From Brevundimonas sp. AJA228-03 (GTDB lineage: Bacteria > Pseudomonadota > Alphaproteobacteria > Caulobacterales > Caulobacteraceae), in assembly GCF_017795885.1 (NCBI RefSeq), contig NZ_CP059297.1, positions 310,001-374,000 of the forward strand: a stretch of DNA of 64,000 nt, written 5' to 3'. The notes beneath the pieces are model-generated. The model saw nothing but the letters and a program-made list of their open reading frames with translations, made no database searches and was not told the DNA's origin. The translations under genes and the position numbers were made by a program. Positions 50,912 through 60,145 of this stretch are shown piece after piece. Each line of letters starts with the position of its first letter. Position 1 is the first letter of the stretch.

Positions 50912-51163
50912 CGGGGCGGTCTAGCGCGGCAATGCGGCCCCGTCACCGGGCGGCGGCGTCGCGGGTGGAAGAAGGCCCTGAGCCCGGGCCAGCCGCCCAC
51001 GATCCGCGGGCTGCGGGGCCACGATCCCCAGGCGGTCCATGACGGCATTCCCCGGCGCATGGATGCGCGTCCGGAACGCCCGGCGTGACTGTGGGGTCTC
51101 GCAGCCGAAAGCCTTCCCCGACGTGATCTTGCCGGGTCGGGCAACCGGGGCTAGGCCAGCGCC

Positions 51164-51466
51164 ATGACCCGTCCCACCGTTTCCCCGACCGACGCCATCG
51201 CCGCCCTGTCCGGCTGGACCGTCGCCCCGGGCGACCGCCCGGCCATCGCCCGTGCCCTGAAATTCGCCGACTTCAACACCGCCTTCGCCTTCATGACGCG
51301 CGCGGCGCTGAAGGCCGAGACGATGGACCATCATCCGGAATGGTCGAACGTCTACAATCGCGTGGACATCCTGCTGACCACCCACGATGCGGGCGGGGTG
51401 ACCGAGCTCGATCTTACGCTGGCGCGCTTCATCAATGACGCCGCGACGTCCCTGGGAGGGGAATGA
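51164..51466 (+). CDS. phhB: Pterin-4a-carbinolamine dehydratase
   Basis: 100 aa. Recycles 4a-hydroxytetrahydrobiopterin made by aromatic amino-acid hydroxylases. The active-site block [12 protein letters not shown] holds the conserved histidines; [15 protein letters not shown] matches the family. No phenylalanine hydroxylase gene is nearby, as is common where the protein has a moonlighting role. The stop is 1 bp before the next gene's ATG. Confidence 0.93.
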   Translation: MTRPTVSPTDAIAALSGWTVAPGDRPAIARALKFADFNTAFAFMTRAALKAETMDHHPEWSNVYNRVDILLTTHDAGGVTELDLTLARFINDAATSLGGE

Positions 51467-51467
51467 C

Positions 51468-52256
51468 ATGACGAAACCCGGACGCGTCGCCGGCAAGGCT
51501 GCCCTGATCACCGGCGGTGCCCAGGGCCTGGGAGAAGCGATCGCCTGGATGTTGGCGCGCGAGGGTTCAAAGGTCGCGGTGACCGACATCAATGGCCCGG
51601 GTGCCCTGGCCCTGGCGGCCCGCATCAATGCCGAAATTCCCGGCTCTGCCTTTGGCTATGCCCACGACGTGGCCTCGGAGGACCAGTGGGTCGACGTTGT
51701 GGGTCGGGCGGCGGCGGATATGGGCGGGCTGTCCATCCTGGTGAACAACGCGGGCGTCGGCGACGTCCTGATGTTCGCCGAGCAGGACACCGCCGAGAAC
51801 TGGCAGCGGCAATACGAGATCAACCTGCGGTCCGTGATGTTCGGCTGCAAGCACGCCATGCCGCATCTGCGGGCCTCGGGCGCGGCGTCGATCGTCAATA
51901 TCTCGTCGATCGCGGGACTCGCCGCCGGGGTCGGCATGGGGGCCTACAACGCCACCAAGGCCGCCGTCTGGATGTACACCAAGACGGTGGCGCTGGAGGC
52001 CGCAAAGATGGACTGGAACGTCCGCGTCAACTCGGTGCACCCCGTCTTCATCAAGACAGCGATCCTGGATCCCTTCATCGCCATGGCCGGCGGTGACGAG
52101 GTCAAGGCGCACGAGCGGCTGGCGCGCGGCATCCCGCTCAAGCGGATCGGCGAGCCGGACGACGTCGCCTATTGCGTCCTCTATCTGGCGTCGGACGAAT
52201 CCAAATTCGTCACGGGATCGGAATTCAAGATCGACGGCGGCATGACGGCGCAGTGA
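51468..52256 (+). CDS. SDR family NAD(P)-dependent oxidoreductase
   Basis: 262 aa classical short-chain dehydrogenase. Cofactor loop GGAQGLGEAI, NNAGVGD, catalytic Ser (VNISSIAG) with Tyr-X3-Lys in AYNATKAA, and C-terminal SDESKFVTGSEFKIDGGM. Start ATG 51468 follows GGGAGGGG. Aspartate at the end of the second strand (TDINGPG) favours NAD over NADP. Substrate unknown. It begins one base after the phhB stop; the gene is followed by a tandem repeat. Confidence 0.92.
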   Translation: MTKPGRVAGKAALITGGAQGLGEAIAWMLAREGSKVAVTDINGPGALALAARINAEIPGSAFGYAHDVASEDQWVDVVGRAAADMGGLSILVNNAGVGDVLMFAEQDTAENWQRQYEINLRSVMFGCKHAMPHLRASGAASIVNISSIAGLAAGVGMGAYNATKAAVWMYTKTVALEAAKMDWNVRVNSVHPVFIKTAILDPFIAMAGGDEVKAHERLARGIPLKRIGEPDDVAYCVLYLASDESKFVTGSEFKIDGGMTAQ

Positions 52257-52261
52257 GTCAA

Positions 52262-52412
52262 GGGCGCTAACGCTCGCGACACGGTCGCTCGCTGCTTGAG
52301 CGCGGATTGGCAAGGGGCGCTAACGCTCGCGACACGGTCGCTCGCTGCTTGAGCGCGGATTTGCGTGGGGCGCTGACGCTCGGTGGACGGAACCTCGTTG
52401 CCTGGGCGCGGT
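52262..52412. repeat. 53-bp tandem repeat, about 2.8 copies
   Basis: Copies start at 52262, 52315 and 52368. The first two are identical over GGGCGCTAACGCTCGCGACA and the following CGGTCGCTCGCTGCTTGAGC; the third keeps GGGCGCT.ACGCTC then diverges. It fills the gap between the convergent SDR and DUF885-like genes and contains CGCTCG-type inverted pieces that could fold. Confidence 0.8.
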
Positions 52413-52417
52413 CCGGG

Positions 52418-53701
52418 TCAGTTCGACAGATCCACCGGCAGGATCTGGCTGGCCAGCAGGGTCTCCATGCCGCGCCAGTGGTCGGCCCCTTGCGCTTCCA
52501 CCCAGGCTTCGACCGTATCGCGCCCCAGGCCATAGTTGATGATGTAGCTGCGATAGGTCTCGATGAAGCGCAGCCGCTGGGCCGCCTTGTCCGGCGTGGT
52601 CAGGGTGTATCTGGCCAGCCGCGCGATGGTCTCCTCGCGGTTCACGCGCCCGGCCAGAAAATCGTCGGCGATCGTGTATTCCGCCCGCGCAAGCTGCCGC
52701 GTCAGGGCCTGAAGCCGGGCCTTCCTGGCGAAATCGGCGCCCGTGATCCCGGCCAGCGGGGCCAGTACCTGCTGTTCGAACCGCGCGCCCTCGTCGCCGG
52801 GGAATGCCAGGTCGATCCCGTAGTTCGCGCTGCCCTCGGCCACGAAGGACATGGGCGAGAACAGCGGATAGACGCTCATCTCCACCCAGCCGCGCTCGCG
52901 CACGAAGGTCCGCTCCAGCAGCGCATTATAGACGTGATGTCCGGGATAGCCCTCGTGGCACCCCAGATCGATGGCCCGCTCGGTGTAGATCGGGAAGTCG
53001 GTGTTGATCTCGATCCTCGAGGCCGCATCCCCCTGGAAATAATTGTAGCCCGACCACGGCTTGTCGGTGACGAAGGCGAGGGTGAACCGCTCGTTGGCAG
53101 GCAGGGCGATGTGTTCGGCCGTGCGGCGGCGGCACTCGGCGATGGCGGCGGTCATGACCGGTTCCAGCCGGTCCCTGGGGATGATGAAGGCCGACTTGAA
53201 CGCCGCGACACGCTCCACCAGCGGCCCGTCCCCCGGCAGCATGGCATCGATCTGGTCGAGCGCCGCGTCATAGTCCGACAGGGGCTTCAGCTCCGGTCGA
53301 ACCCCGAACAGGGCGAAGGCCTCTTCCGCGAACGGCAGCCGCTCGCCCCGGATGAAGCGCAGTCGCGCGGAAGCCGCCGAGACGTGGGCCAGCAGATAGG
53401 CCTTGCGCTGCACGACCACGGGATCCGCCCCCCGTACGGAGACCGCGTTCAGCCGGTCCGCCAGCGCGGCCGCGCCCTGCATCAGGGCGGGCACGTCACG
53501 CGGCGCGGCCCTGGCCGCCTCGGCCCATCCCGCCGGACCGTAGTAGGCATCCACATATCCGGGCTCGCGCTCGCCGATCTCCAGCGTCAGGCGCACATAG
53601 TCCGCAGCGATGGCGTCCAGACTGTCGCCGGACGGTTCGGCGTCAGCCACTGTCGTGCAGGCCCCCAGAAGCAGCAGAACGGCGAGAAACAGGCGACGCA
53701 T
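52418..53701 (-). CDS. DUF885-like exported metallopeptidase, lipoprotein
   Basis: 427 aa. The signal RRLFLAVLLLLGACTT has lipobox LGAC. The catalytic block is HEGYPGHHVYNALLE, a HEXXXXH-type zinc motif seen in DUF885 proteins (usually HEAYPGHH), followed by FVAEGSANYG, which supplies another acidic ligand. Start ATG 53701 gives a clean signal peptide (an ATG at 53716 is also in frame). Substrate not known. It is convergent with the SDR gene across the tandem repeat. Confidence 0.85.
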   Translation of the reverse strand: MRRLFLAVLLLLGACTTVADAEPSGDSLDAIAADYVRLTLEIGEREPGYVDAYYGPAGWAEAARAAPRDVPALMQGAAALADRLNAVSVRGADPVVVQRKAYLLAHVSAASARLRFIRGERLPFAEEAFALFGVRPELKPLSDYDAALDQIDAMLPGDGPLVERVAAFKSAFIIPRDRLEPVMTAAIAECRRRTAEHIALPANERFTLAFVTDKPWSGYNYFQGDAASRIEINTDFPIYTERAIDLGCHEGYPGHHVYNALLERTFVRERGWVEMSVYPLFSPMSFVAEGSANYGIDLAFPGDEGARFEQQVLAPLAGITGADFARKARLQALTRQLARAEYTIADDFLAGRVNREETIARLARYTLTTPDKAAQRLRFIETYRSYIINYGLGRDTVEAWVEAQGADHWRGMETLLASQILPVDLSN

Positions 53702-53770
53702 GACGCACTCCGGCAACGACCGACGGCACGCTATGGCACCGCTCCCATGCCGCCAAGCCTCATTCCGGGA

Positions 53771-53797
53771 TTGAGACCCTCGCGGACCTGCTGTAAG
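53771..53797 (+). promoter_or_regulatory. Candidate promoter of tRNA-Arg
   Basis: TTGAGA at 53771-53776, 13-nt spacer, GCTGTAAG at 53790-53797, resembling TTGAC...GCTANAWC. Transcription would start about 25 nt before the mature tRNA end. Confidence 0.45.
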
Positions 53798-53828
53798 GCC
53801 CTTCGTCCGGCCGTCAGGCCCTGGCGAT

Positions 53829-53905
53829 GCACCCGTAGCTCAGCTGGATAGAGTACTGCCCTCCGAAGGCAGGGGTCAGAGGTTCGAATCCTCTCGGGTG
53901 CGCCA
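53829..53905 (+). tRNA. tRNA-Arg, anticodon CCG
   Basis: 77 nt with encoded CCA. The acceptor stem GCACCCG pairs with CGGGTGC. The D arm is present (GTAGCTCAGCTGGATAGAG), the anticodon stem CTGCC/GGCAG encloses loop CTCCGAA, anticodon CCG (codon CGG), and the T arm has GGTTCGAATCC. Discriminator base G, then CCA at 53903-53905. No integrase or att duplication is visible beside it. Confidence 0.97.
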
Positions 53906-53992
53906 TCGTCCTTCGCATATATTTCATCGTTCTTCGAATGGCGGGCGCATGGGTTGTGCGTTAGTCTCTGGCTTCACTGCCCGGAGATCGCC

Positions 53993-55063
53993 GTGCCCTA
54001 TTATGCGAGCCTGCGAAAAGAAGACCCGGAGGTCCGGGTCAGGGTGGCGGAGGGCCTGCGACGCCTGCGCAAGGCCATCCGGGCAGAGATTCCGGCCCGG
54101 ACGCTCGACGGCGACCTGCTGATCGCCAGCTGGAACATCCGGGAGTTCGACAGCCGCAAATACGGCGGACGCCTGGTCGACTCCTTCTACTTCATCGCTG
54201 AAATCCTCAGTCACTTCGATCTGATTGCCATCCAGGAGGTGCGCGGCGATCTGTCGGCGCTGGATCGCGTTCAGGGCCTGCTCGGTAGCTGGTGGAAGTA
54301 TCTGGTGACCGATGTCACCGAGGGGGCGTCCGGCAATGGCGAGCGGATGGCCTTCCTCTACGACAGTCGCAAGGTGACGTTCGGCGGGCTGGCCGGCGAG
54401 ATCGTCCTGCCCAGGAGCAAGGTCGATCCGGATATCCTCCAGTTCGCCCGAACCCCGTTCGTCTGCGGATTCAAGGCGGGATGGGCCAGAATCGACCTGT
54501 GCACGGTCCACATCTACTACGGCGGGGGGAAATCGCTGGATCCACGACGCCTCAAGGAGATCGGCGACCTGGCAGGTTTTCTGGCCCGGCGCGCCAAGGT
54601 CGATGCGCCACCGGCTCCGGCGGCCGGGGCCGATCCGGCCCCGCGCGCGTCACAGGGTGCGGACAATCTGATCCTGTTGGGCGACTTCAACATCTTCGAT
54701 CCGGGCGACGCGACGCTGAAGGCGATCACCGATGCCGGCTTCGTGGTTCCGAAGGTCCTGACCGACCGCGCGGGCAGCAACATGGCGCGCGACAAATACT
54801 ACGACCAGATCGCGATCTGGCGCGGCAAGCGGTTCGACACGACGGACCGTGGCGGCGTGCTGAATTACTACGACGCCGTTTTCCGGCCCGAGGACGAGGC
54901 CCTCTATGCCGCCGACATCAAGCCCACCAAATCGGGCAAGCCCCCGACCTACAAGGACTGGAAATCCTATCAGATGTCGGACCACCTGTTGCTCTGGGCC
55001 GCATTCAAGGTGGATTTCGCAGAGGATTACCTCACCGAACTGGCGACGCCTGGGGCGCCCTAG
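53993..55063 (+). CDS. Endonuclease/exonuclease/phosphatase (EEP) family protein
   Basis: 356 aa DNase I-like fold: ASWNIREF (about residue 45), LIAIQEVRGD with the metal-binding glutamate, LCTVHIYYG, GDFNIFDPGD and the final QMSDHLLLWA with the catalytic His. All motif groups of the fold are present in order, so it is probably active. GTG 53993 follows CGGAGATCGCC; the frame opens at 53954 but adds little. The substrate (nucleic acid, phosphoinositide or other) is unclear. It is convergent with moeA, the two stops overlapping. Confidence 0.85.
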   Translation: MPYYASLRKEDPEVRVRVAEGLRRLRKAIRAEIPARTLDGDLLIASWNIREFDSRKYGGRLVDSFYFIAEILSHFDLIAIQEVRGDLSALDRVQGLLGSWWKYLVTDVTEGASGNGERMAFLYDSRKVTFGGLAGEIVLPRSKVDPDILQFARTPFVCGFKAGWARIDLCTVHIYYGGGKSLDPRRLKEIGDLAGFLARRAKVDAPPAPAAGADPAPRASQGADNLILLGDFNIFDPGDATLKAITDAGFVVPKVLTDRAGSNMARDKYYDQIAIWRGKRFDTTDRGGVLNYYDAVFRPEDEALYAADIKPTKSGKPPTYKDWKSYQMSDHLLLWAAFKVDFAEDYLTELATPGAP

Positions 55064-56256
55064 ACGATCAGCGCGGCCACCGCGACCAGCTCCCCAGGCG
55101 CTATCGCCCCGGCGAAGGGTGGACGCCGCAGCAAGGCGTTGGCCGAGGCCAGTACCGATACCAGCGACGAGTCCTGATCCGGCAGAGCTTGTACGCCAGC
55201 CCGACCCGCCCCGTCGCTGCCGACGATCGCCCTCATGTAATGGTCCCGAGGGCCGTTGGCAGGGAGTGCCGCCAGGAGTGGCGCAGGTCTGAAATCGGGA
55301 AGGTCGCTGCCGCCCTGCATCGCCGCCAACAGCGGTGTCAGAAACAGCTCGGCGCACACGAGCGCGGAGACCGGATTGCCGGGCAGGCCCAGCAGCCGGC
55401 GACCATCCGGCAGGGTGGCGAACCAGACGGGCTTGCCCGGACGCATGGCGACCCCCTCGACCAGAAGATCTGCGCCCAGGCTGCGGGCGGCGGGTTTCAG
55501 CAGGTCGTGATCCCCGACCGAGGCCCCGCCGATGGTGACGATCAGGTCGGCCTCTGTCCGGCCCAGGCTGTCGGCGATGGCCGCAAGGCTGTCTCCGACC
55601 AGCGGCAGTCGGCGGACCTCGGCCCCTGCGCGGCGGGCGACCAGGGCGACGCCCGGCCCGGCGGCGTCGTGGATCTGAAAGGGGCCTGCAGCGGCGCCCG
55701 GCTCGACGACCTCATTCCCGCCGGCGAGGATGGCGACGCGGGGACGACGGGCGCAGACGACCTCCGGACGGCCAGCGGAGGCCGCCAGGGCGACCCGCCA
55801 GGGGTTCAGACGCAGACCGGCCTCCAGCAGGCACGCCCCGTTCCGGTAGTCGGCGCCGCGCGACCGGACCCAGGTCGGCGCGTCGGCGCGGGCCAGCAGG
55901 ACCAGGTGATCGCCGTCGCGCCTCGCCTCTTCCTGGATCACGATCCGATCCGCACCGGGTGGCAGGGGCGCGCCGGTGAAGATGCGGACGGCCTCACCCG
56001 CGCCGAGCGGCGTCTCATGGCCCTGCCCCGCCGCGCTTTCGCCGACGATCCGCAGCGGGCCCGTGCCGAGGTCGGCGGTGCGCACCGCCCATCCGTCCAT
56101 GGCCGAGGCATCGAAAGGCGGCTGATCGCGGGCGGCGACAACGGGCTCGGACAGCCAGCGGCCGTCGGCCTCGATCAGGGGGACCGGCTCGCCGGGCAGG
56201 ACCTTCGCCGCCGCCAGCATGGCCGCTCGGGCCGTCTCGACCGTCGGCAGGGTCAC
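55060..56256 (-). CDS. moeA: Molybdopterin molybdotransferase MoeA
   Basis: 398 aa. Inserts molybdate into adenylated molybdopterin. [14 protein letters not shown] near the N-terminus, the P-loop-like [15 protein letters not shown] in the MPT-binding domain, and [21 protein letters not shown] are MoeA motifs. GTG start overlaps the moaC stop by 4 bp. It is the last gene of the cofactor operon and its stop overlaps that of the convergent nuclease gene by 4 bp. Confidence 0.96.
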   Translation of the reverse strand: MTLPTVETARAAMLAAAKVLPGEPVPLIEADGRWLSEPVVAARDQPPFDASAMDGWAVRTADLGTGPLRIVGESAAGQGHETPLGAGEAVRIFTGAPLPPGADRIVIQEEARRDGDHLVLLARADAPTWVRSRGADYRNGACLLEAGLRLNPWRVALAASAGRPEVVCARRPRVAILAGGNEVVEPGAAAGPFQIHDAAGPGVALVARRAGAEVRRLPLVGDSLAAIADSLGRTEADLIVTIGGASVGDHDLLKPAARSLGADLLVEGVAMRPGKPVWFATLPDGRRLLGLPGNPVSALVCAELFLTPLLAAMQGGSDLPDFRPAPLLAALPANGPRDHYMRAIVGSDGAGRAGVQALPDQDSSLVSVLASANALLRRPPFAGAIAPGELVAVAALIV

Positions 56257-56744
56257 GCGCGGACCCAGTCGCCGGACTTGCCGCCGGTCTTGCGGACCAG
56301 CCGGACCGCCTCGATCGTCATGCCCCGGTCGACGGCCTTCAACATGTCATAGAGCGTCAGCAGCGCGACGCTCGCCGCCGTCAACGCCTCCATCTCCACG
56401 CCGGTGCGACCCGTGGTCCGGGTCGTCGCCGTAACGGACAGGCCCGATCCGTCGGGGCTCGGATCGACCGCGACGATCACGGCATCGAGCGGCAGGAGGT
56501 GGCACAGGGGGATGAGGTCGGCCGTCCTCTTGGCCGCCATGACGCCGGCGATCTCGGCCACGGCGCGCACGTCGCCCTTTGCGCCCCCGCCCGACAGGGC
56601 CAGGGCGAGGGTTTCCGGCTCCATGACGAGGCGGCCCGTGGCCACGGCCTCGCGCACGGTCGCGGCCTTGGCCGAGACATCGACCATCCGGGCGCGACCG
56701 TCGGGATCGATGTGGGTCAGGCCTGCCTCTTCTCGGGACGCCAT
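56253..56744 (-). CDS. moaC: Cyclic pyranopterin monophosphate synthase MoaC
   Basis: 163 aa, the typical length. With MoaA it turns GTP into cyclic pyranopterin phosphate. [31 protein letters not shown] and [23 protein letters not shown] are the family's conserved blocks. Its ATG lies 1 nt after the moaB stop; the next gene overlaps its own stop. Confidence 0.97.
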   Translation of the reverse strand: MASREEAGLTHIDPDGRARMVDVSAKAATVREAVATGRLVMEPETLALALSGGGAKGDVRAVAEIAGVMAAKRTADLIPLCHLLPLDAVIVAVDPSPDGSGLSVTATTRTTGRTGVEMEALTAASVALLTLYDMLKAVDRGMTIEAVRLVRKTGGKSGDWVRA

Positions 56745-56745
56745 C

Positions 56746-57300
56746 TCAGACCTCCAGCAGGCGGGGCATGATCTCGACGAGGTTGCAGGGCCGGTGACGG
56801 CTGTCGAGCTGCCAGCGGATCACCCGGTCCCAGCCGTCGCGCACCGCCCCGTTCGATCCCGGCAGGCAGAAGACGAACACCCCGTCGATGATCCCTGCCG
56901 TCGCCCGCGACTGCAGGGTCGACAGGCCGATGGTCTGGTAGCTGACGGTATGGAAAATGACGGAAAAGCCGTCGATCCGCTTGTCGAACAACGGCTCGAG
57001 CGCCTCGGGCGTGACGTCCCGCCCGGTCAGGCCGGTGCCGCCGGTCGTCAGGATCGCATCGACCGCGCCCGCGTCGATCCAGGCCCTGACCCGGGTGCGG
57101 ATGGCGTCGACGGAGTCGGGCACGATGGCCCTTTCGACGCAGACATGGCCCGCCGAGACGATCCGTTCGGCCAGGATGCCGCCGGACGTGTCGCTGTCAT
57201 CGTCCCGCGTGTCCGAGATGGTCAGGACGGCGATCCGCACGGGAACCACCGGCTGGTCGAGCAGGAGCTTGCCTCCGGGCGCGGGCAGGATGTCGGTCAT
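56746..57300 (-). CDS. moaB: MoaB/MogA-type molybdopterin adenylyltransferase
   Basis: 184 aa. Activates molybdopterin by adenylation before metal insertion. [37 protein letters not shown] and [15 protein letters not shown] are MoaB/Mog motifs; the long N-terminal lead ([16 protein letters not shown]) is MoaB-like. ATG 57300 overlaps the moaE stop by 4 bp (ATGA). It may be either MoaB or MogA; no second copy is in the window. Confidence 0.92.
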   Translation of the reverse strand: MTDILPAPGGKLLLDQPVVPVRIAVLTISDTRDDDSDTSGGILAERIVSAGHVCVERAIVPDSVDAIRTRVRAWIDAGAVDAILTTGGTGLTGRDVTPEALEPLFDKRIDGFSVIFHTVSYQTIGLSTLQSRATAGIIDGVFVFCLPGSNGAVRDGWDRVIRWQLDSRHRPCNLVEIMPRLLEV

Positions 57301-57752
57301 GGCGTGGTCTCCCATCGGGCAGCGTCGGCGTGGTCGCTGGCGCGGGGTTCGATCCAGCGGCGGCCGTCGGGCCCTTCCTCGCGCTTCCACAGGGGGGCGC
57401 GGGTCTTCAGCTGGTCCATCAGGTAATCGGCGGCCTGAAAGGCGTCGCGGCGATGCACGGCGGCGGTGGCCACGAAGACGATGGCCTCGCCCACGCCCAC
57501 CTCGCCCCAGCGATGGACGGCGATCAGGTCGATCAGGTCGAACCGCGCCCGGGCCCCGGCCTCCAGTTCGGCCATCACCCGCTCGGTGAAGCCGGGCCAG
57601 GCGTCGAGCGCCAGGGTCTCGACCGCCTGTCCGTCGGTGGCGGCGCGGCACAGGCCGGTGAAGCTGACCACCGCGCCGGCGTCGGTCCGGGCGCGGCAAA
57701 AGTCAGCCAGCAGGGCGCCAGGATCGATCGGATCGGTCTGCAGGCGCACCAT
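57297..57752 (-). CDS. moaE: Molybdopterin synthase catalytic subunit MoaE
   Basis: 151 aa. Transfers sulfur from MoaD thiocarboxylate to precursor Z. FTGLCR near residue 33, IAVHRWGEVGVGEAIVFVAT and the catalytic lysine region LKTRAPLWKREE are the conserved elements. Start ATG 57752, two nt after the moaD stop (GTG 57758 would overlap). Part of the moaA-moaD-moaE-moaB-moaC-moeA run. Confidence 0.96.
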   Translation of the reverse strand: MVRLQTDPIDPGALLADFCRARTDAGAVVSFTGLCRAATDGQAVETLALDAWPGFTERVMAELEAGARARFDLIDLIAVHRWGEVGVGEAIVFVATAAVHRRDAFQAADYLMDQLKTRAPLWKREEGPDGRRWIEPRASDHADAARWETTP

Positions 57753-57754
57753 GG

Positions 57755-57991
57755 TCACCCGCCCGACACCGGGGGCGCGAAGGCCACCTCGTCGTCGGGT
57801 CCGACGGGAGGGTTCCCGCGCACGATCACCTGGTTCACCACCCTCATCAGGCCGGGACGCCCAAGACGCTCTGCCAGCCGCTCGTCGGCGCAGAGCGTCG
57901 CCCGCAGGGCCTCGACGCTGTCACCCGCGATGTCGCGCTCGCGCCAGCCCGCGATATCGGCCAGTGCTCCGAACAGCAGGACCCTGGCCAT
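57755..57991 (-). CDS. moaD: Molybdopterin synthase sulfur carrier MoaD
   Basis: 78 aa ubiquitin-like protein ending PPVSGG. The C-terminal Gly-Gly is the thiocarboxylate site. VLLFGALADIAGWRE near the start and PVGPDDEVAFAPPVSGG at the end fit the family. Its activator (MoeB-type) is not in this cluster; a ThiF/MoeB gene is at 25813-26553. ATG 57991 follows the moaA stop by 3 nt. Confidence 0.95.
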   Translation of the reverse strand: MARVLLFGALADIAGWRERDIAGDSVEALRATLCADERLAERLGRPGLMRVVNQVIVRGNPPVGPDDEVAFAPPVSGG

Positions 57992-57994
57992 GGC

Positions 57995-59023
57995 TCAGCC
58001 TCCCGTCATCGACATGGGCCGCGCCACCGCGGGCGCGAGGCCCGCACCGATGCGAAAATCGTGGCTCTTCGGCTTTCTGGACACCGCCGCCCGGATGGCC
58101 CTTGCCACGGCCGCGTCGTCGCCCGCGCGCAGGACCGGACGCAGGTCCTCGTGATCGTTCTGGCCGAGGCACAGATAGAGCCGACCGGTGCAGGTCACGC
58201 GGACGCGGTTGCAGGTCTCGCAGAAGGTGTGGGTCATGGGGGTGATGAACCCCAGCGTCCCGCCCGTCTCCTCGACGCGGACGTATCGCGAGGGGCCACC
58301 GGTTCGCTTCGCCAGCGGGGTCAGGGTCCAGCGCGCCTCGAGGTCGCGTCGCATCTCCGTCAGCGACAGAAACTGGTCGGTCCGGTCGATTCCGGTCTCG
58401 CCCATCGGCATGGTCTCGATCAGGGTCATCTCGTGGCCCTCGCCGTGCGCCCAGGCCACGAGGGCGGGCAGGTCGGCGGCATTGTCGGCCTTCAGGGCCA
58501 CGACGTTGATCTTGACCGCCATCCCGGCGGCCCGGGCCGCCTCGATCCCCGTCAGCGCCCTGGACAGATCCCCGCCCCGCGTGACGCGGCGATAGGTGTC
58601 CGGGTCCAGCGTATCCAGCGACACATTGATCCGCCGCACGCCATGCCGGGCCAGGGCCTCGGCATGTTCGGCCAGGTGGGTGCCGTTCGTGGTCAGGGTC
58701 AGCTCGTCCAGGGCGCCGGATCGCAGATGCCGGGCAAGGGCAGCGACCAGATCCATGAACCCCTTGCGGATCAGGGGTTCTCCCCCCGTCAGGCGCAGCC
58801 GACGCGTCCCCAGGCCGATGAAGACCGAGCACAGCCGGTCCAGCTCCTCGATCGACAGCAGTTCCGCGCGGGGCAGGAAGATCTGACGTTCGGCCATGCA
58901 ATAGGTGCAGCGCAGATCGCACCGGTCGGTGACCGAGACGCGGACATAGTCGATCGACCGGCCGAACGGATCGACCATCGGAAACCCTGTCTGGCTGGAC
59001 GGTGACGGGGGCGACATGCTCAT
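57995..59023 (-). CDS. moaA: GTP 3',8-cyclase MoaA
   Basis: 342 aa radical-SAM enzyme, first step of Moco synthesis. The N-terminal cluster is at Cys35, Cys39 and Cys42 ([10 protein letters not shown]), the C-terminal GTP-binding cluster at Cys268, Cys271 and Cys285 (C-X2-C-X13-C), and the protein ends MTGG, the conserved GG tail. ATG 59023 or 59017 could start it; 59059 would overlap modA. First gene of the cofactor operon, divergent from modA by about 43 bp. Confidence 0.95.
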   Translation of the reverse strand: MSMSPPSPSSQTGFPMVDPFGRSIDYVRVSVTDRCDLRCTYCMAERQIFLPRAELLSIEELDRLCSVFIGLGTRRLRLTGGEPLIRKGFMDLVAALARHLRSGALDELTLTTNGTHLAEHAEALARHGVRRINVSLDTLDPDTYRRVTRGGDLSRALTGIEAARAAGMAVKINVVALKADNAADLPALVAWAHGEGHEMTLIETMPMGETGIDRTDQFLSLTEMRRDLEARWTLTPLAKRTGGPSRYVRVEETGGTLGFITPMTHTFCETCNRVRVTCTGRLYLCLGQNDHEDLRPVLRAGDDAAVARAIRAAVSRKPKSHDFRIGAGLAPAVARPMSMTGG

Positions 59024-59066
59024 ATCAGCATAACGGTCGTGGTTCTGGAGCAAAGTCATTTCTGTC

Positions 59067-59798
59067 CTGATCGACCGACGGGCGCTTCTGGTTACAGGCC
59101 TCGGCGCGCTCGGCGGCTGTGCCGCGCCGGCGGCCGCGCCCCTGACCCTGTTCGCGGCCGCATCGCTGAGCGATGTCCTGACCGCGCTTTCGGCCCGGTT
59201 CACCGACAGGACGGGCCGCCCAACCCGGACGGTCTTTGCCGGCAGCGGCGATGTGGCGCGTCAGGTGCTGTCGGGGGCTCCCGCCGATCTGCTTGTCCTG
59301 GCCGACACCGAGTGGATGGACCGGCTGGCGACGGCGAACGTCCTTCGACCGGGCAGCCGCGTCGATCTGGCGACCAACAGCCTGGTGGTGATCGCACCCG
59401 CGGACCGGCCGCCGTCGACCTTCGCCTGGCAGGGGCGCATCGCCATCGGTGATCCCGGGAGCGTCCCGGCCGGCCGGTATGCGCGGCAGATGATGCAGGC
59501 GCTGGGGGTATGGGACGGAGGTGACATGACCCTGATCACCGCCGCCGATGTGCGCGCGGTTCGGGGCTTCGTGGCGCGGGGCGAGGTGGATCTGGGCGTG
59601 GTCTATCGCAGCGACGCCCTCGGCTATGACGCGGTGCGGGTGGTCGCCACGCCCCCGCCGGACGTTCAGCCCCGGATCGTCTACCCGGCCGCCCTGACGA
59701 CGCGCGCGGCCGAAGGCGCGGCCGGGCTGATGCAATTTCTGGCGGGGGCCGAAGCCCGCGAGACCTTCGCCCGTCACGGCTTCGGGGCCGTATCGTGA
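59067..59798 (+). CDS. modA: Molybdate ABC transporter substrate-binding protein ModA
   Basis: About 243 aa. Periplasmic molybdate-binding protein. After a signal ([15 protein letters not shown], with a lipobox-like LGGC) the mature protein starts [16 protein letters not shown], followed by [21 protein letters not shown] and VYRSDA, all ModA motifs. No ATG, GTG or TTG lies in frame between the upstream stop (TAA 59031) and the domain; CTG 59067 is the best candidate, ATT 59058 another. GTG 59253 is too far downstream. So the start may be CTG, or there may be a sequence error at the 5' end. Confidence 0.85.
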   Translation: MIDRRALLVTGLGALGGCAAPAAAPLTLFAAASLSDVLTALSARFTDRTGRPTRTVFAGSGDVARQVLSGAPADLLVLADTEWMDRLATANVLRPGSRVDLATNSLVVIAPADRPPSTFAWQGRIAIGDPGSVPAGRYARQMMQALGVWDGGDMTLITAADVRAVRGFVARGEVDLGVVYRSDALGYDAVRVVATPPPDVQPRIVYPAALTTRAAEGAAGLMQFLAGAEARETFARHGFGAVS

Positions 59799-60145
59799 GC
59801 GAGGCGCCCCGTCTCTGGTTTCAGATCCGCATCGGCGAGGGCCGGTTCGGTCCGGGCAAGGCCGAACTGCTGACTCACGTCCGGGACACCGGCTCGATCA
59901 GCGCGGCGGCGCGGCGGATGGGCATGTCCTATCGCCGCGCCTGGACCCTGCTGGAGGCCGTCAACGCCCTGACCGATGCCCCGGCGGTGGAAACCGAGCG
60001 CGGGGGCGCGCGAGGCGGCGGGGCCCGGCTGACGCCCCGGGGCGAAGCCTTGGTGGCGGCCTACGAGCATCTGCGCGTGGCGCTGGCGAGCACGGCCGCG
60101 CCGACGCTGGCGGCCCTGGACGCGCCGGATAATCGCCATGACTGA
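59795..60145 (+). CDS. ModE-like winged-helix regulator without sensor domain
   Basis: 116 aa, GTG start overlapping the modA stop. The N-terminal helix-turn-helix (GKAELLTHVRDTGSISAAARRMGMSYRRAW) and LTPRGEALV match the ModE DNA-binding domain. No MOP/TOBE molybdate-binding domain follows, unlike E. coli ModE. It sits between modA and modB, which is unusual for a regulator. Likely controls this operon, but how it senses molybdate is unclear. Confidence 0.88.
   Translation: MSEAPRLWFQIRIGEGRFGPGKAELLTHVRDTGSISAAARRMGMSYRRAWTLLEAVNALTDAPAVETERGGARGGGARLTPRGEALVAAYEHLRVALASTAAPTLAALDAPDNRHD

Noticed and set aside
50912..51163. Small gene in the ubiE-phhB gap
   Set aside because: The open frames there are Arg/Pro-rich, typical of noncoding GC-rich DNA, with no ribosome site.
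53829..55063. Genomic island at the tRNA-Arg gene
   Set aside because: No integrase, no duplicated tRNA end, and downstream genes have normal composition.
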